A stretch of 64,000 nt of DNA from NCBI GenBank assembly GCA_902729315.2, contig LR746276.1, positions 2,342,669-2,406,668 of the forward strand, in the 5' to 3' direction. The translations under genes and the position numbers were made by a program. Shown here piece by piece: positions 40,331 through 51,630 of the stretch. The stretch comes from Spirodela intermedia. Taxonomy: Eukaryota > Streptophyta > Magnoliopsida > Alismatales > Araceae. Below the pieces are notes generated by a model, which did not search any database, was not told where the DNA came from, and saw only the letters and a program-made list of their open reading frames with translations. How positions within the stretch are numbered: position 1 is the first letter of the stretch; each line of letters opens with the position of its first letter.

Positions 40331-43099
40331 AAAAAAATTGAAATTATGTTTGTCTCTATATATTTTAGAAAGAAAAGTTTATCTCAAGATACTTTGTTGT
40401 CATCAGTTTATATCTATCAATTTCTTGTCACAAGGATTCTAATTCATTTACATACTCCTTACTGATTTACCTCTTTATTAGAGTCTCTATCCTTGTAGTG
40501 ACCTGATAAAGGCTCTATCATTTTTTTTTTTTGATAACTTTTTGCTAATTTTTTCCATAATATATTTAGCTATTATAAGAAGCAAGTGGCATTAACTTTT
40601 GGAGTCATAATGTTCTAAAGCCACATTTTAGTAATTACATTCTCCTCACTTCATGACCTAAATCACTGATCTATTGATTTTTACACTGGTTTCAACAAGT
40701 GGTTGAGTTTTCTTCTATCTAATAGCACCACTTCAATAAACTCACTTCATTAAAATTTTTCCATCCAACTTAAATTCATTTGGAATAGTTTCTAATTCTA
40801 AGGATAATTTCAAGTATTTTGAAGAATGTGATGATAAGAATGTCATGTCTACCATTTCAGACAAAAAGTTACCCATCCTTATTAACTAATGTGCCCCCAC
40901 TCTCCTCAAGTATCTCCTCAAGGAGATACTAGACCTACAAATTTAATATGTTTTCTATGCAATTTTGGACCTTTAAATGTTTTTAGTTAATGTTTTTTTA
41001 TTTTCGAGTCATTTAACTCAAAAATTTTGAGATGTTATCAGTTCCTAAAGTGATGTTTTACATCAATGTCCCTTGAATTTTTTTTTACCTTCAAGTTGTC
41101 ATCTAGCTTGATATTACAATTCTTAAGAACCACCACATTAAATGTCAAATGAGAGATACTTCTTTAAAATTGAATGAAATATTTTGATATGATTTTTTAT
41201 ATTCTCAAACCTTGAGGTAAAAGTAAATTCTACTTAAGTGAAGCCCAAGTCCATATATCTTAGCTCATCTTGTCAAATGGACTGAATCAAAATTTCAAGT
41301 GTCCTATATACTACCTGAATTTGGGAGTGAATTTTTTAATTCTAATGTTTAAGCATGAATCATATCATTTGCAAAGAGTAAGCTACAACAAAAACCTCAC
41401 ATCTCAATTAGAGGTAATGAATTGTGGGACTCTATGCAAGTGACCGCCTCCCTAAAAAACATGTTAGCTACTTCCAATCTATCATTTATTTTCTCGTGAT
41501 AAAAAAAGTGCATCATTGTAAAGAAAAGATACGTCACCATGAAGGCAATCTAGTCCTCTTCATGTGTGCAATAGCTGTAAAATATAATGCATTGATGTGT
41601 TCTCCAATAACTTTTGTCAAATTTGTAATGGCATGTATAGTCATGTGTTAACTTGACTTATGTAAAATATATGGAGATGACTTTACACTTCTTTATTCAA
41701 TTGTGGTTAATAGGAACATTCATCACACCCAAATAGTTTTGATAAACTCTAATACATTCACAAGCTAACCTTTTAGACAATAAACTTCTGGGAACCTATG
41801 ATTGATTTCACAAGCTTGAAGTTTCTATCTAAAGACTCATACTTCTTTGATGGTTGATCTTTCATTTTATACTAGGTTGAAGCTTGATTATTTCTACTTT
41901 GTCATTTTCTTCACATAATACTATGACGTGTCATTGTATAGGTTATGTGGCAACGACTCTTTCTCCTCATTCTTTACTTCATGTGAAAAATTGAACTCAG
42001 TTGCTATATGAGTCATGAGTTCAAGTCTTGCTTTAATGACTTATCATATATTTTTAATTTTAATACCTTGACCAGCTTTCTATAAGTCATTATAGTGTTC
42101 TTGGTTTCAAATTCTGCTCATATTGAGTTTTCAATATTTAGAATGCAATTTTTTCACTTTTGCTAAGCTCACTTCATAAGTTTGAATCACATATCTACCA
42201 TTATATGTCTTTGATATTTTAAATATTTTCTATATTAATATTTAACTTTTCACATTGTTCAAGTATCTTGTTTGAATATCATTGATGACCTTGATTTTTT
42301 AAAATATATGTGAAACTTCATCACATGTGCTGACACTTATTATGTTGTTTACTTCTATTTAGAGAATATAACAAAACATTATTGTAATATAAAATAATAT
42401 TTTAACTCGACTTTTTGTATTTGTCTGTAAGATCATATAGTACATCATCAATCTATATTATAGTTTGAATATTTTTTAATTAAACATATCTCATAATGAA
42501 AATAATTGTGATGTATATAGATGAATTATATTTGAACTCATTTAAGAATAATTTTTAAATAAATTTTTATTATATATGTCAAAATATATCATGTGTGTCA
42601 ATACTGATGACATTTATAGAGTGATTATAGAAACTCTATAGTGCACCTTTAAAAGGTAGCTATAAACAAGTAAACCACACACAATATTGATATTGTAAAT
42701 TCTATGAACAATCTTTAATAGATTAAACTCACCTCACAAGCATGTGATTTCTAAGGTAACTACTATACTAGAGGTGAATACTCAAGGAATGATAAAAGGT
42801 TTGAAGGTTGATATCGAGAACTAAAATCATATATGGCCTCAATCTCTAGTACTAGAGGTGATGTGCCATTCTTTTCAAAATCATGAACTTCATATACAAG
42901 AGCCACTGATTATAATTAATACCTCAAATTATTTCTCAACTTATAATCCTTGTCCAAGTAGTAGAAAATTTATCACAACTAATTGGTATAGAAAATGTAG
43001 AAATTAATTTTCTTGAAATAGTTAAAAATATCTTACATGGTTGTAAACTCTCTCAACAAAGTGATCTTTGAGGAGAAATAAGATTTATGGTGATTGTTG
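40331..43099. other. AT-rich intergenic DNA, probably decayed repeat
   Basis: No gene recognised. It is AT-rich and rich in stop codons, and leads into recognisable copia pol sequence from about 43.1 kb. It may hold the decayed gag region and 5' LTR of that element, but I could not find a match to the 3' LTR. Confidence 0.4.
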
Positions 43100-43870
43100 A
43101 AAGTGATCTTTGTGATGTATATGACAAAGTAATAACAAAAACAATTGGACTTGTTGATGAGTGTAGATAAGTTTATTATCTTGGGTTGCTAAGTAAAGTC
43201 TACATTGCAGAATCACTACCTCTATTTAGATTTGAAACTACTATTACAATAATGTTAAATTTTTTTTAGTAGTACTATTGTCATCTTAGTCATCCTTACT
43301 TCAACTTGATGAAAACTATAGTTCTAAGTTTATTTTCTTAAGTGAATGTTGAGAATTTTAAATGTGATATTTATGAATTGATGAAATTTAAATGTACCTC
43401 ATTCTCAACAAATAGTGAACATAGAGTTAACATATTTTCACTCATTCATAATGACATCTAGAGGCCTTAATTGTTTTCTAACATCTTAAGAGTAAGATGA
43501 TTTGTGAAATTTATTGAGGATTATTCACAGATAATTTATATTTACTTACTAAATCTTAAGTTAGAAACTATTAAGGTGGTCAAATAATTTGGCTCAACAA
43601 CTTTTGATCAAATAATACTTGAAACGATTTTAATTAGACAATAATGTAATATTTTTTAAAAGGTGGAGATTATTCATGAACCATCGTGTCAACACACCAT
43701 AATAGAATGGGTGACATAAAGGAAAAATGGACATTTATTAAATGTAGTAAGAATAGCTTTATTTCAAAATCATGTGTCATAATATTTTGGAGAATAGGAA
43801 GCCTTAACAACCATTCACTCCATAAATCACTTATTGACATATATTTTATAATTGAATAGTCTATTGAAGT

Positions 43871-43950
43871 TTTGTCATTCTATTACTCACATAGTTAAGT
43901 AAAGATGAACTTTGTCATTCTATTACTCGCATAGTTAACTAAAGATTAAT
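43871..43950. repeat. Two-copy 40-bp tandem duplication
   Basis: TTTGTCATTCTATTACTC begins at 43871 and recurs at 43911 with a 40-base period and few mismatches, inside the dead copia element. A shorter 17-base-period duplication (AATGGAAACAAATTA) lies at about 44381-44412. Confidence 0.8.
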
Positions 43951-45631
43951 TTAGTTCTTAGGATTTTCAAGTGTGTGACCTATGTCTTTAACTAGGTTGA
44001 AGTCAAGGGAAAGTTTAATACATGTATTAAAATGTTTCATAATTGGATATAAGAATACTAAGAAGGAATATTTCATTTGAATTATTGTAAGCTTCAATCA
44101 ACATGTACCTTTTTTTTACTAATGACATTTCTCTTGAGGGGGAAAATTTTACTACTGATAATGGTGGCCTTATAGAAATCTCAACTTGAGTAACCTCTCT
44201 AGGATATAAGTGACAAACAAATGAATTATATGTAGTCCTTTGGAATGAAAATAGAAAGTCATTAGGAATCTAAAGTATCCTATTTCTCAAATTTTATCTA
44301 AACATTTAGTGCCTTTTTATAAAATATTTCTCACTTCACTCAATACTATATCAATTTAATCCATTTATTGTCTCATGAAGAATGGAAACAAATTAAGAAT
44401 GGAAACAAATTATGAATGAAGAGATGAAGGTGTTGGAGAAAAATGTAATGTAGAAACTAGTCAAACTATCACAATAGAAGAATATAATTGGATGCAAATA
44501 TCTATATATATATATATTTATATATAATATTAAATACAAGTTTAGAGCATGGTGTAGTGTATAAATTAAAAAATGTACTTTATGGTTTTAAACATTCACC
44601 AAAAGCATGATTTAAGACGTTCACAAAAATGATACGAGAAATAAGATATAGACCTAATGATGGTGATGATATTTTATTTGTGAAGTGTTCACAAAAGGGA
44701 CTACCGCCCTTGTATTGTATATAGATGACATTATAGTATTAAGAAATAATGAGAGCAAAAAGAATGTCATAGTACTATTTAAGAACTTTGACATTAAGAT
44801 GTTGAGGAAGTTGAAATACTTGATCAGCATTGAAGTGGCACACTTGAAATAAAACATTTACTTCTCAACAAATGTATGTTATTGATCCCTTAAAACATAT
44901 GAGAAAGTTAGGCTATAAACTCATGAGTACCCAGGTCTGAATTATAAATTCCAAGTGTAGTAGAGTGTAGTCTTGTAGATAAACAAATGCATCAATATCT
45001 TGTGAGAAAAATAATTTACCTCTCCCAAAGTAGTATAGATATTGCATATTTAGTAAGAATTTTTAGTTAATTGATATGACCTGAAAGAAACCCATCTTCT
45101 AATGACTAGTATAGTTTTATAATATTTAAAAGAGACATGGTGTAAGACTTTTATTTAATAAAAATAGTAATATAATTATTGAGATTTATAGTGATGTTGA
45201 TTTTGTAGGTTCTATTATTATTTGACAATTAACTTTAGGCTATGGCACTATTCACATAGGCAACATTATTACATAGTAGGACAATAAATATCTAGTGGAG
45301 GTTAGATCAAGTGTAGAACTTTAATTTCAAATAGAACTTGTAAGCATTTTAATAGACATTATAACTAAATGACAAGATTGATTGGATTACATTAGCACAA
45401 CAAACTAGTTATAATATTGTGTAAAATTGGGTATCATATGATCAAACTATGTTGAGATTGATCAACACTTCATTGAGAAGAAACTATATAACAACATTAT
45501 TTGCACTCCATAAGTTGCAACTCATAAACAACTAGTAGATATTTTCATCAAGAGATCAAATAGACCAATATTTTAGAGACTAATATTGAAGAAGTGGGTT
45601 GATGACATTCACTCACCAACATGATGGAGAA

Positions 45632-45895
45632 TGTTTGATATGAGAGATTTTTAACATACTAAAAAAGAATTTTAATTATGTCTATATTTTTTCCTCTATT
45701 ATATTTTTATTACTCCTTGTTCCATTAAATATCATAGCTGATTTGACATGAGTGAAGCCCAATTAATTAGATCTAATCTACCTCACTACTACTACTATAA
45801 ATGTGTATCCGATTTCTCATTAAATAATGATTTAAATTTTAACCAATTATTTTTCTCCACTCTTTCAAGGACCAATGGCTCTCTAAATGCCAACA
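45632..45895 (+). repeat. Putative 3' LTR of the first Ty1-copia element
   Basis: It begins TGTTTGATATG directly after the RNase H end and purine tract, contains a TATAAAT (about 45796), and ends near GCCAACA, giving TG...CA termini. The right end could be 45895 or 45898. No second copy was located, so borders rest on structure alone. Confidence 0.55.
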
Positions 45896-46451
45896 ACATC
45901 TCCATTGATGACTAATGACGATGACAGATTCTTACCTAAATCCATTACTCATGATTATTAGAATCAAATCCCTGGACTAAGTTTGTGGCGCACATGTGAC
46001 TGTAAAACCAAAAGTCATGACCTACGAGGACAAAAAATTAAGTCGCACCATTCTTTGTCAACCACCGAAATGGCCGTGTACTAGCTTTCTGACTTTTCTT
46101 GATATTCTTGTTGAACTCCTTAATTTTAAGGGGGTTAGGAGAGGATTGACTTTCAAAACTCTTTGAATAATAATTTATTGTGGTCCTTGATTAGGCATCT
46201 AATATGCAATTCTAAGCGTTTGGTCAATTTTAATAGCTGGATGATCAGTGCAACATGATGGTAGCGTGGGGTGATGATGTAGAGTCAGAAAGCCAGTAAG
46301 AACAAGAGGAAGATGATGATGATGACCCACCTCGATCATTAAATCTCTTCCTATTATTAATGGTATTATTACATACAAACATAACAAATATGGTGCACTA
46401 ATTGTTTACATAGCACAGTGAGATGTAGTAACCTCACGATGTCGAAGTTCC
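45896..46451. other. 3' flank of the receptor kinase gene
   Basis: Non-coding. A minus-strand AATAAA (plus TTTATT at 46174-46179) lies about 270 bases beyond the kinase stop codon and is a plausible poly(A) signal. There is a short GAT repeat at about 46309-46326. Confidence 0.5.
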
Positions 46452-49043
46452 TCAGCTTTGTAGATGATCTTGCTGACGGAGGGTAGTGTGCTCAAGGGCT
46501 TGACAGTCACCCTCCTCCGCCGCCGCTGCCCCGCCGCTGCTCTCCCCACCTCCCGGGAGCGGCAGATCGCCGTAGGCGGCGGCGCTGTCGTCGGAGGGTT
46601 CCTGAGGCGCGGCGGGGAAGGTCTCCTGTAGCCGGAGGACGTACTCAAGGTTCCACAGCACGCCGGCCATAGAGGGGCGGTCGGCGCCGAGCGGGGCCAG
46701 GCACGCCGCCGCCGTGTCGCCGAACTTGGCCAGCGAGCGGAGGTCGACGGAGCCCTCGATGGCGGGGTCGACGATCTCCCTCAGGCGGCCTTCCCGGCGC
46801 CGCCGCAGCGCCCACTCCGCCAGGTTCACCTCCTCCCACGGCAGGCCGGCGGCGATGGCCGGACGCCCGCAGAGGACCTCGAGCAGCACCACCCCGAAGG
46901 AGTAGACGTCGGACTTGCAAGTCAGCTGCTGCGTGCGCAGGTACTCGGGGTCGAGGTAGCCGAAGCTTCCCTTCACCCCGGTGATCATCGGCGCGGCGGC
47001 GGCCGCGAGCGGGTGGGCCTGCTTGCAGAGGCCGAAGTCGGCAACCTTCGCCAGGCCGCCGGCGGCGAGGAGGATGTTGGAGGATTTGACGTCGCGGTGG
47101 ATGATCGCCTGAGCGGAGCCGGTGTGCAGGTAGTGCAGCCCCCGGGCGGCGCCGACGCAGACCTCCAGGCGGCGCTTCCATGGGAGCGGCGGCCGGCCGG
47201 GGCCGTAGAGGTGGTCTCTCAGGGAGCCGTCCTCCAGGAACTCGTAGACAAGAATCATCTCCGACTGCTCGGCGGAGTAGCCAATGAGAGAAACCAGGTG
47301 GCGGTGGCGGATCCTGGACAGGACCTGCACCTCGGTGACGAACTCCGGCCGGCCCTGGCCGGCGCCGGCCACGGCCCTCTTCACGGCGACTCTGGTTCCG
47401 TCCCTGAGCGTCCCCTTGTAGACCTTTCCGAACCCGCCGGCGCCGATCAAGTTGCAGTCGTCGAAGTCGCCGGTGGCGAGGAGGACTTCCGTGAACGGAA
47501 TCGTCAGACGCAGGTTGAGATTCGCCGGTGGGTTGGTGTCGCCGTCGCTGGCGACGGCGGGGGATTGCTGCTTTCCCTTGCTCTGCTTTCGGCGCCGGAG
47601 AACCAGCGCCGCCGAGAGGGCGGCCACCAGAGAGCACCCGAGGAGGAGGGACCCAAGAACCAGGCTGAGGAGGAGGAGCCCTCTGCGGTTCTTCCTGGTC
47701 TCCGTGAACGTCGCTGGTCCGATCACCTCCATGACCTCCATCCCGTTGAGAATGGCGTTGACGAGGGAGGGCAAGCTGCGGTCGGAGGAGCCAACGGTCA
47801 CCAGCAATTCCCCGCCGCCGCCGGCGTCCACCAAGAAGTCCGCATAATAAGGGGAGGCCAGCATGGGCCCGGCGGCGGCGCTGGAAAGGTCGAGGTCCCT
47901 CACGGCGAGGAGCCCGTTGACGTAGACATTGAAGTAGAGATCGTACATGGCGCTGCTGGCGATGTCGCAGAAATGGAGGCGGAGGAGATACCGGCGACCC
48001 TCCGCCGCCTTGCAGACCCACGACAGATTGCGGAGCTTGCCGGCGGTGCCGCTGCTCATCTCCCTCGCGGTGGCGTATACGGCGTTCGGGGCAACCTCCT
48101 GGGTTGGCCCCCCGTCCTGGTAGTTCACCTCCCCCGCGTAGAAGACGACCCGTGTCTGGTTCGCCGGCGTTGCGAGGTAGCTTCCGCCGTCGTCGGGGAC
48201 CCACGTCCGCCAGAGGGTGTCGTTGCCGGGGGTCACTCTGAGGCCGCCGATGTTGACCCTGTGGAGGCTGCGCAGCACCTGCTTTGAGACCGTCTTGTCG
48301 GTGTCGACCCCGACGGCGGCGGAGACCAGGCGGGCGGCGCCGGGGAGGACGTCGGCAGCGGCCGAGAAGACCTCGATCGCGTTGAGGAAGGCGAGAGGAG
48401 AGTCGCCGCCGGCGGGTGAGAGGACGAGCTCCAACTTCCGGAGGTCCATTCGGAAGAGGAACTCCTCGACGGTGGCCCTCCCTGGCGGCGGTCTGAACCA
48501 AGCGAGGAGGGGAGAACCAGAGGCGGAGACGTTGAAGACGGCGGCGGAGAGGTTGTATGACGGGGAGAAAAAGGGGCGGAAGTGCAGGCGGACGAAGAGC
48601 GCAGCGGCGGGGCCGCCGCTGATAGAGAAGCTGTAGGAGGAGGGGGAGGTGAAGGCCCTCGCCGTGAGGTACAGCGTGGGGAGCGACAGCGGCGGAGAGG
48701 GATCGGAGAGGGAGATATCACGGCTGGTGGAGAGAGAGAAGGAGGCGGAGAAGGAGGCATCGTCAGGGACAAAGGTGCGGCCATCGCCGGAGACGTCCGA
48801 GGCGGCGACGGTTGCGCCGCAGTTGAGGAGGTAGTTGTCGGAGGGGGTGAAGGCGGCGCCGGGAGCGGGGAGGAGGTGGAGGAGAGAGAAGGTAGAGACA
48901 CACAGCAGGGCGAGGGCAGGTGAGGGCTCCGCCGCGGGGCGCCGCCGGTGCCGGCGGCGCCGCCGCCGCTCCTCCATGGCCGCCGGAGGAGTAGCAAGCA
49001 GCTTGAGGTCGTTATCTCGTCTTCCTCTCCCGATTGTCTCCAT
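46452..49043 (-). CDS. CrRLK1L malectin-like receptor kinase (At5g24010-like)
   Basis: Single-exon gene of 863 codons, or 841 if the second Met (48977) is used. Met23 lies closer to the Arg-rich n-region and hydrophobic signal segment (about 42-62), so it may be the true start. The ectodomain has the two-part malectin-like fold of FERONIA relatives (about 68-440; SDNYLLNCG at its start, several N-x-S/T sites). A membrane helix spans about 454-484, followed by an RRRK stop-transfer. The Ser/Thr kinase spans about 530-800: GAGGFG loop (535-540), catalytic Lys555, HRD (649-651), DFG (669-671), and GSFGYLDPEY in the activation segment. All catalytic residues are present, so it is probably active. 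The family senses cell-wall state and RALF peptides. Nearest recalled homologue is At5g24010; no symbol is safe. The gene is far more GC-rich than its surroundings and encodes Ala/Arg-rich runs, including five alanines in the activation segment. Confidence 0.95.
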   Translation of the reverse strand: METIGRGRRDNDLKLLATPPAAMEERRRRRRHRRRPAAEPSPALALLCVSTFSLLHLLPAPGAAFTPSDNYLLNCGATVAASDVSGDGRTFVPDDASFSASFSLSTSRDISLSDPSPPLSLPTLYLTARAFTSPSSYSFSISGGPAAALFVRLHFRPFFSPSYNLSAAVFNVSASGSPLLAWFRPPPGRATVEEFLFRMDLRKLELVLSPAGGDSPLAFLNAIEVFSAAADVLPGAARLVSAAVGVDTDKTVSKQVLRSLHRVNIGGLRVTPGNDTLWRTWVPDDGGSYLATPANQTRVVFYAGEVNYQDGGPTQEVAPNAVYATAREMSSGTAGKLRNLSWVCKAAEGRRYLLRLHFCDIASSAMYDLYFNVYVNGLLAVRDLDLSSAAAGPMLASPYYADFLVDAGGGGELLVTVGSSDRSLPSLVNAILNGMEVMEVIGPATFTETRKNRRGLLLLSLVLGSLLLGCSLVAALSAALVLRRRKQSKGKQQSPAVASDGDTNPPANLNLRLTIPFTEVLLATGDFDDCNLIGAGGFGKVYKGTLRDGTRVAVKRAVAGAGQGRPEFVTEVQVLSRIRHRHLVSLIGYSAEQSEMILVYEFLEDGSLRDHLYGPGRPPLPWKRRLEVCVGAARGLHYLHTGSAQAIIHRDVKSSNILLAAGGLAKVADFGLCKQAHPLAAAAAPMITGVKGSFGYLDPEYLRTQQLTCKSDVYSFGVVLLEVLCGRPAIAAGLPWEEVNLAEWALRRRREGRLREIVDPAIEGSVDLRSLAKFGDTAAACLAPLGADRPSMAGVLWNLEYVLRLQETFPAAPQEPSDDSAAAYGDLPLPGGGESSGGAAAAEEGDCQALEHTTLRQQDHLQS

Positions 49044-49205
49044 TCCTCGTCCGTTTTTTTCCTCGCGATTTCGGATAGTTAATCTGCTTCGCAGGATACC
49101 GCACTGGTGGAACCCAGTGACTCTGCTTAAATCGCGTGCATGGTACGAAGCCGTTGGATGCTGACATATGTAAACTTTATGAATAAATCCATTTAGTTAT
49201 TAATA

Positions 49206-49213
49206 TTTATATA
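49206..49213 (-). promoter_or_regulatory. Candidate TATA box of the receptor kinase gene
   Basis: TATATAAA on the minus strand, about 165 bases upstream of the first in-frame ATG (49043). Position and sequence fit a plant TATA box; no experimental support. Confidence 0.45.
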
Positions 49214-49350
49214 TCTATTCCCACATAAAATGGCCAAATAGACAAAAATAGATCTTTTATGGCATTTCCTTAAATATGACGAGAGACTGGGGAATTCAAG
49301 CAACTTTACGAGCTGCGGACAAGACCATGGCTAGCTCGCATGAAATAAAT

Positions 49351-49356
<6 letters not shown>

Positions 49357-49397
<41 letters not shown>
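49357..49397. repeat. GA microsatellite upstream of the receptor kinase
   Basis: About 20 GA units upstream of the putative TATA box of the minus-strand kinase gene. Confidence 0.9.
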
Positions 49398-49402
<5 letters not shown>

Positions 49403-51363
49403 CTCCGGCTTACTTTTCATAGTGGGCTTTATTTAGATTGAGGACCTAAATGTCGGGCCATGATTTGAGTTTATCCGGTCCGTTGAGACCCTAAGTTAGA
49501 GAGGTGATTGGGCCCGGCACGGGCCGGGCCGTGAAATCCAGGCCCGGGTTCCCGTCTCATACAAGCGACAATGTTGTGCCTTTCTGGGCCCGGCGCTTAC
49601 GTCATCGGATGTACAGCTGGATTCTGTGGAAGATTTTGGACCCTACTCTCGACTAGCTGGAGGCCACCTCCTGTCTCTTACCCATCCCCTGCGGGGCCCG
49701 TGACGGTGATACTTGGCAAGTCAGTCGGTACCACTTTGCGTCGCTCTCTCTCTCTATCTCTCCTCCCATCTGAACGTGAAATACGCGTTTTGACTTCAGA
49801 GGATTATTCTGAAGTTTAAATCATATGATAATCCCCAAATAAGGAATAATTTTATTTCTGCCCATTCTAGGGCGGGTTCTAATGACGGCCAACTAGTAGT
49901 GAATGATTCAAGTAACATGGCTATGACAATGTGAATTCAAAAATCGTCTTTTATTATAATTTTTTAGAGAACATAACAAATTTGAGGTCAAGCTCATAAA
50001 AAAATGACACTTTTTCTATGATATATTTGAGTGTTCAATATTAAAAATAAAATTTCATTTTAATGAATTTGATTAATATTTCATCCTTGTAAAATTATTA
50101 TCAAAATGTGACAAAATCTGATTTACCAAGTAGAAAATCCTCATTTTCTCTTCACCCAAGTTTTATTTGGGCCAAAAAAATGGCTGCAAGCCTATGTAAT
50201 AAAATCTGAATTGCCAAATTTATTTTACTTTAGCTATTATATATTATATAAAATAAAAATGAGAGTCTAAAATAAACATTTATTTGAGCCTTTAATTTTT
50301 CTTGGTAACCCATGATGAATGTGAAGCTCACAAACATTACACATGGGATTTTTATTTTCATGATGTTCCTAATGCTAAGCAATTATATATCATACTTAAA
50401 CAGAAAAATAAAATTGGTTACATCTATTGAAATAATTATTAGGACTTTTACCTCATAGTTGATGAACTTATTTTTTTCAGAATTATACATATATTTTCAT
50501 CCTTTTCATTAGTTGCTGGATGCTTATGAGAGGAAGTGAATATTTTGTGTGTATTTTCATTTCCTTGTGTTATCACCAAAGAGTGACTTACTCTCCATTT
50601 TTTTTTATATAGCTTTAAGAAATGTCTTAGAAATTATAATCAAGAAATACGGATTCCACTGTATTTACTCATCCTAAAATCTGCCTAGATACTAAACATT
50701 CAACATTTTGGTTCTACCTATGTATTCCTCAATTTTTAACAACTACCTCTTACATTGTGTTATTTACAAATTGATAATTGTAGGAAACATCCCCCCCTTA
50801 AAAATAATAGGTAAGGGTTTGGAAATGGCATAGTAAAGTATTTTTTAATTATAATATATTTTTATTATTAAAAATCTGATGCAAGTAATAATCTAAAATA
50901 TTATCCATTTGATAGGCGACAACTAGACACCTAACTTTCTTCTTCTTCTTCTTCTATGACACTCAAAGGCTTTGCAGAATTAATGTAGCAAGAAGGCTGA
51001 AAAGACTCATAGCTTCTTCTCTAACAGTCAATTCTGGAAATCCAGAAAAACAGAAGACCCCTTTTAAATGAAAGACATTTTTATATAGATTTTGAATTTA
51101 TATATGCTTTACAAAGTTATATAAGGCCAGTAGCAATGAAGACATGTGAAGCTATCTTGTATCTCTTCAAGTGTTTCTTTATATGACATAAAAATAGTTC
51201 ATATTTATTAAAAAAATATCAATTTAACAATTTTTGAAGTTGGAAACACTCTTCACTAGTTATCTCTAATTTAATCCAAAATATAATTTAAATAATATCA
51301 TATAAAACACTCAAGTTTGAAATCATATAGGCACAAATGAGAAGGTTAAAGGTTCAACATTTA
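49398..51363. other. Intergenic region between the kinase and the copia element
   Basis: No gene seen. 49.4-49.8 kb is GC-richer and CT-rich; an 82-codon ORF at 49571-49819 has no recognisable domain. The rest is AT-rich with a TTC repeat (about 50938-50956). Confidence 0.5.
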
Positions 51364-51612
51364 TGTTGGAATATGATCTGTTCATTTTATAATTTCACTT
51401 GTGTAATTTTTCTATTTCTTCTTATTGTTTGTTCTTAGTTCTATCATGAATCTAATTGGCCTAGTATAATTGGTATAACTACCAGCCCTAATGTAGAGAT
51501 TGTTGAGTTAGGATAGAGTTTTAGGGCTTCAGCTGATTGCTTCAATGTGAAGGACAAGAGAATGAAGATGGTAGGGCAAGTCACTAGAGGTCAACATGAT
51601 ATCTTTCTATCA
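51364..51612 (+). repeat. 5' LTR of the second Ty1-copia element
   Basis: 249 bases with TG...CA ends. It begins TGTTGGAATATGATC and ends ATCTTTCTATCA, matching both ends of the copy at 56133-56431 but missing roughly 50 bases of its interior. Confidence 0.85.
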
Positions 51613-51619
51613 ACTAACA

Positions 51620-51630
51620 TGGTATTAGAA
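51620..51630 (+). other. Primer-binding site of the second copia element
   Basis: TGGTATTAGAA differs by one base from the usual TGGTATCAGAG-type site complementary to the 3' end of initiator Met-tRNA over its first ten bases, and lies just inside the 5' LTR. Confidence 0.75.

Larger units (their letters stand above)
43100..45895 (+). mobile_element. Degenerate Ty1-copia retrotransposon (pol fragment plus 3' LTR)
   Basis: Read on plus with many stops and frameshifts, this shows copia pol domains in the right order. There is a GAG-pre-integrase-like zone at about 43.26-43.45 kb. Integrase follows at 43.44-44.1 kb, with remnants of the HQTSCVNTPQQNG block near 43.68 kb and of the LKC-FLGY-STQKGY block near 44.03 kb. 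Reverse transcriptase lies at 44.54-44.85 kb (VYKLKNVLYGF, then YIDDIIV). An RNase H tail ends at about 45.62 kb. A purine stretch (GATGGAGAA, about 45623-45631) precedes the putative 3' LTR. No intact ORF, so it is dead. The 5' LTR was not found. Confidence 0.8.

Noticed and set aside
42015-42035. tRNA B-box-like GTTCAAGTC
   Set aside because: No A-box at the right distance and no cloverleaf; not a tRNA gene or clear SINE.
47013-48287. 424-codon ORF on plus
   Set aside because: Antisense shadow of the kinase gene kept open by high GC; no recognisable domain.
46645-48501. 618-codon ORF on minus
   Set aside because: Another-frame shadow of the GC-rich receptor kinase; Arg/Pro/Gly-rich, no domain.
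48233-48997. 254-codon Ser/Pro-rich ORF on minus
   Set aside because: Frame-shifted reading of the malectin-like ectodomain coding sequence.
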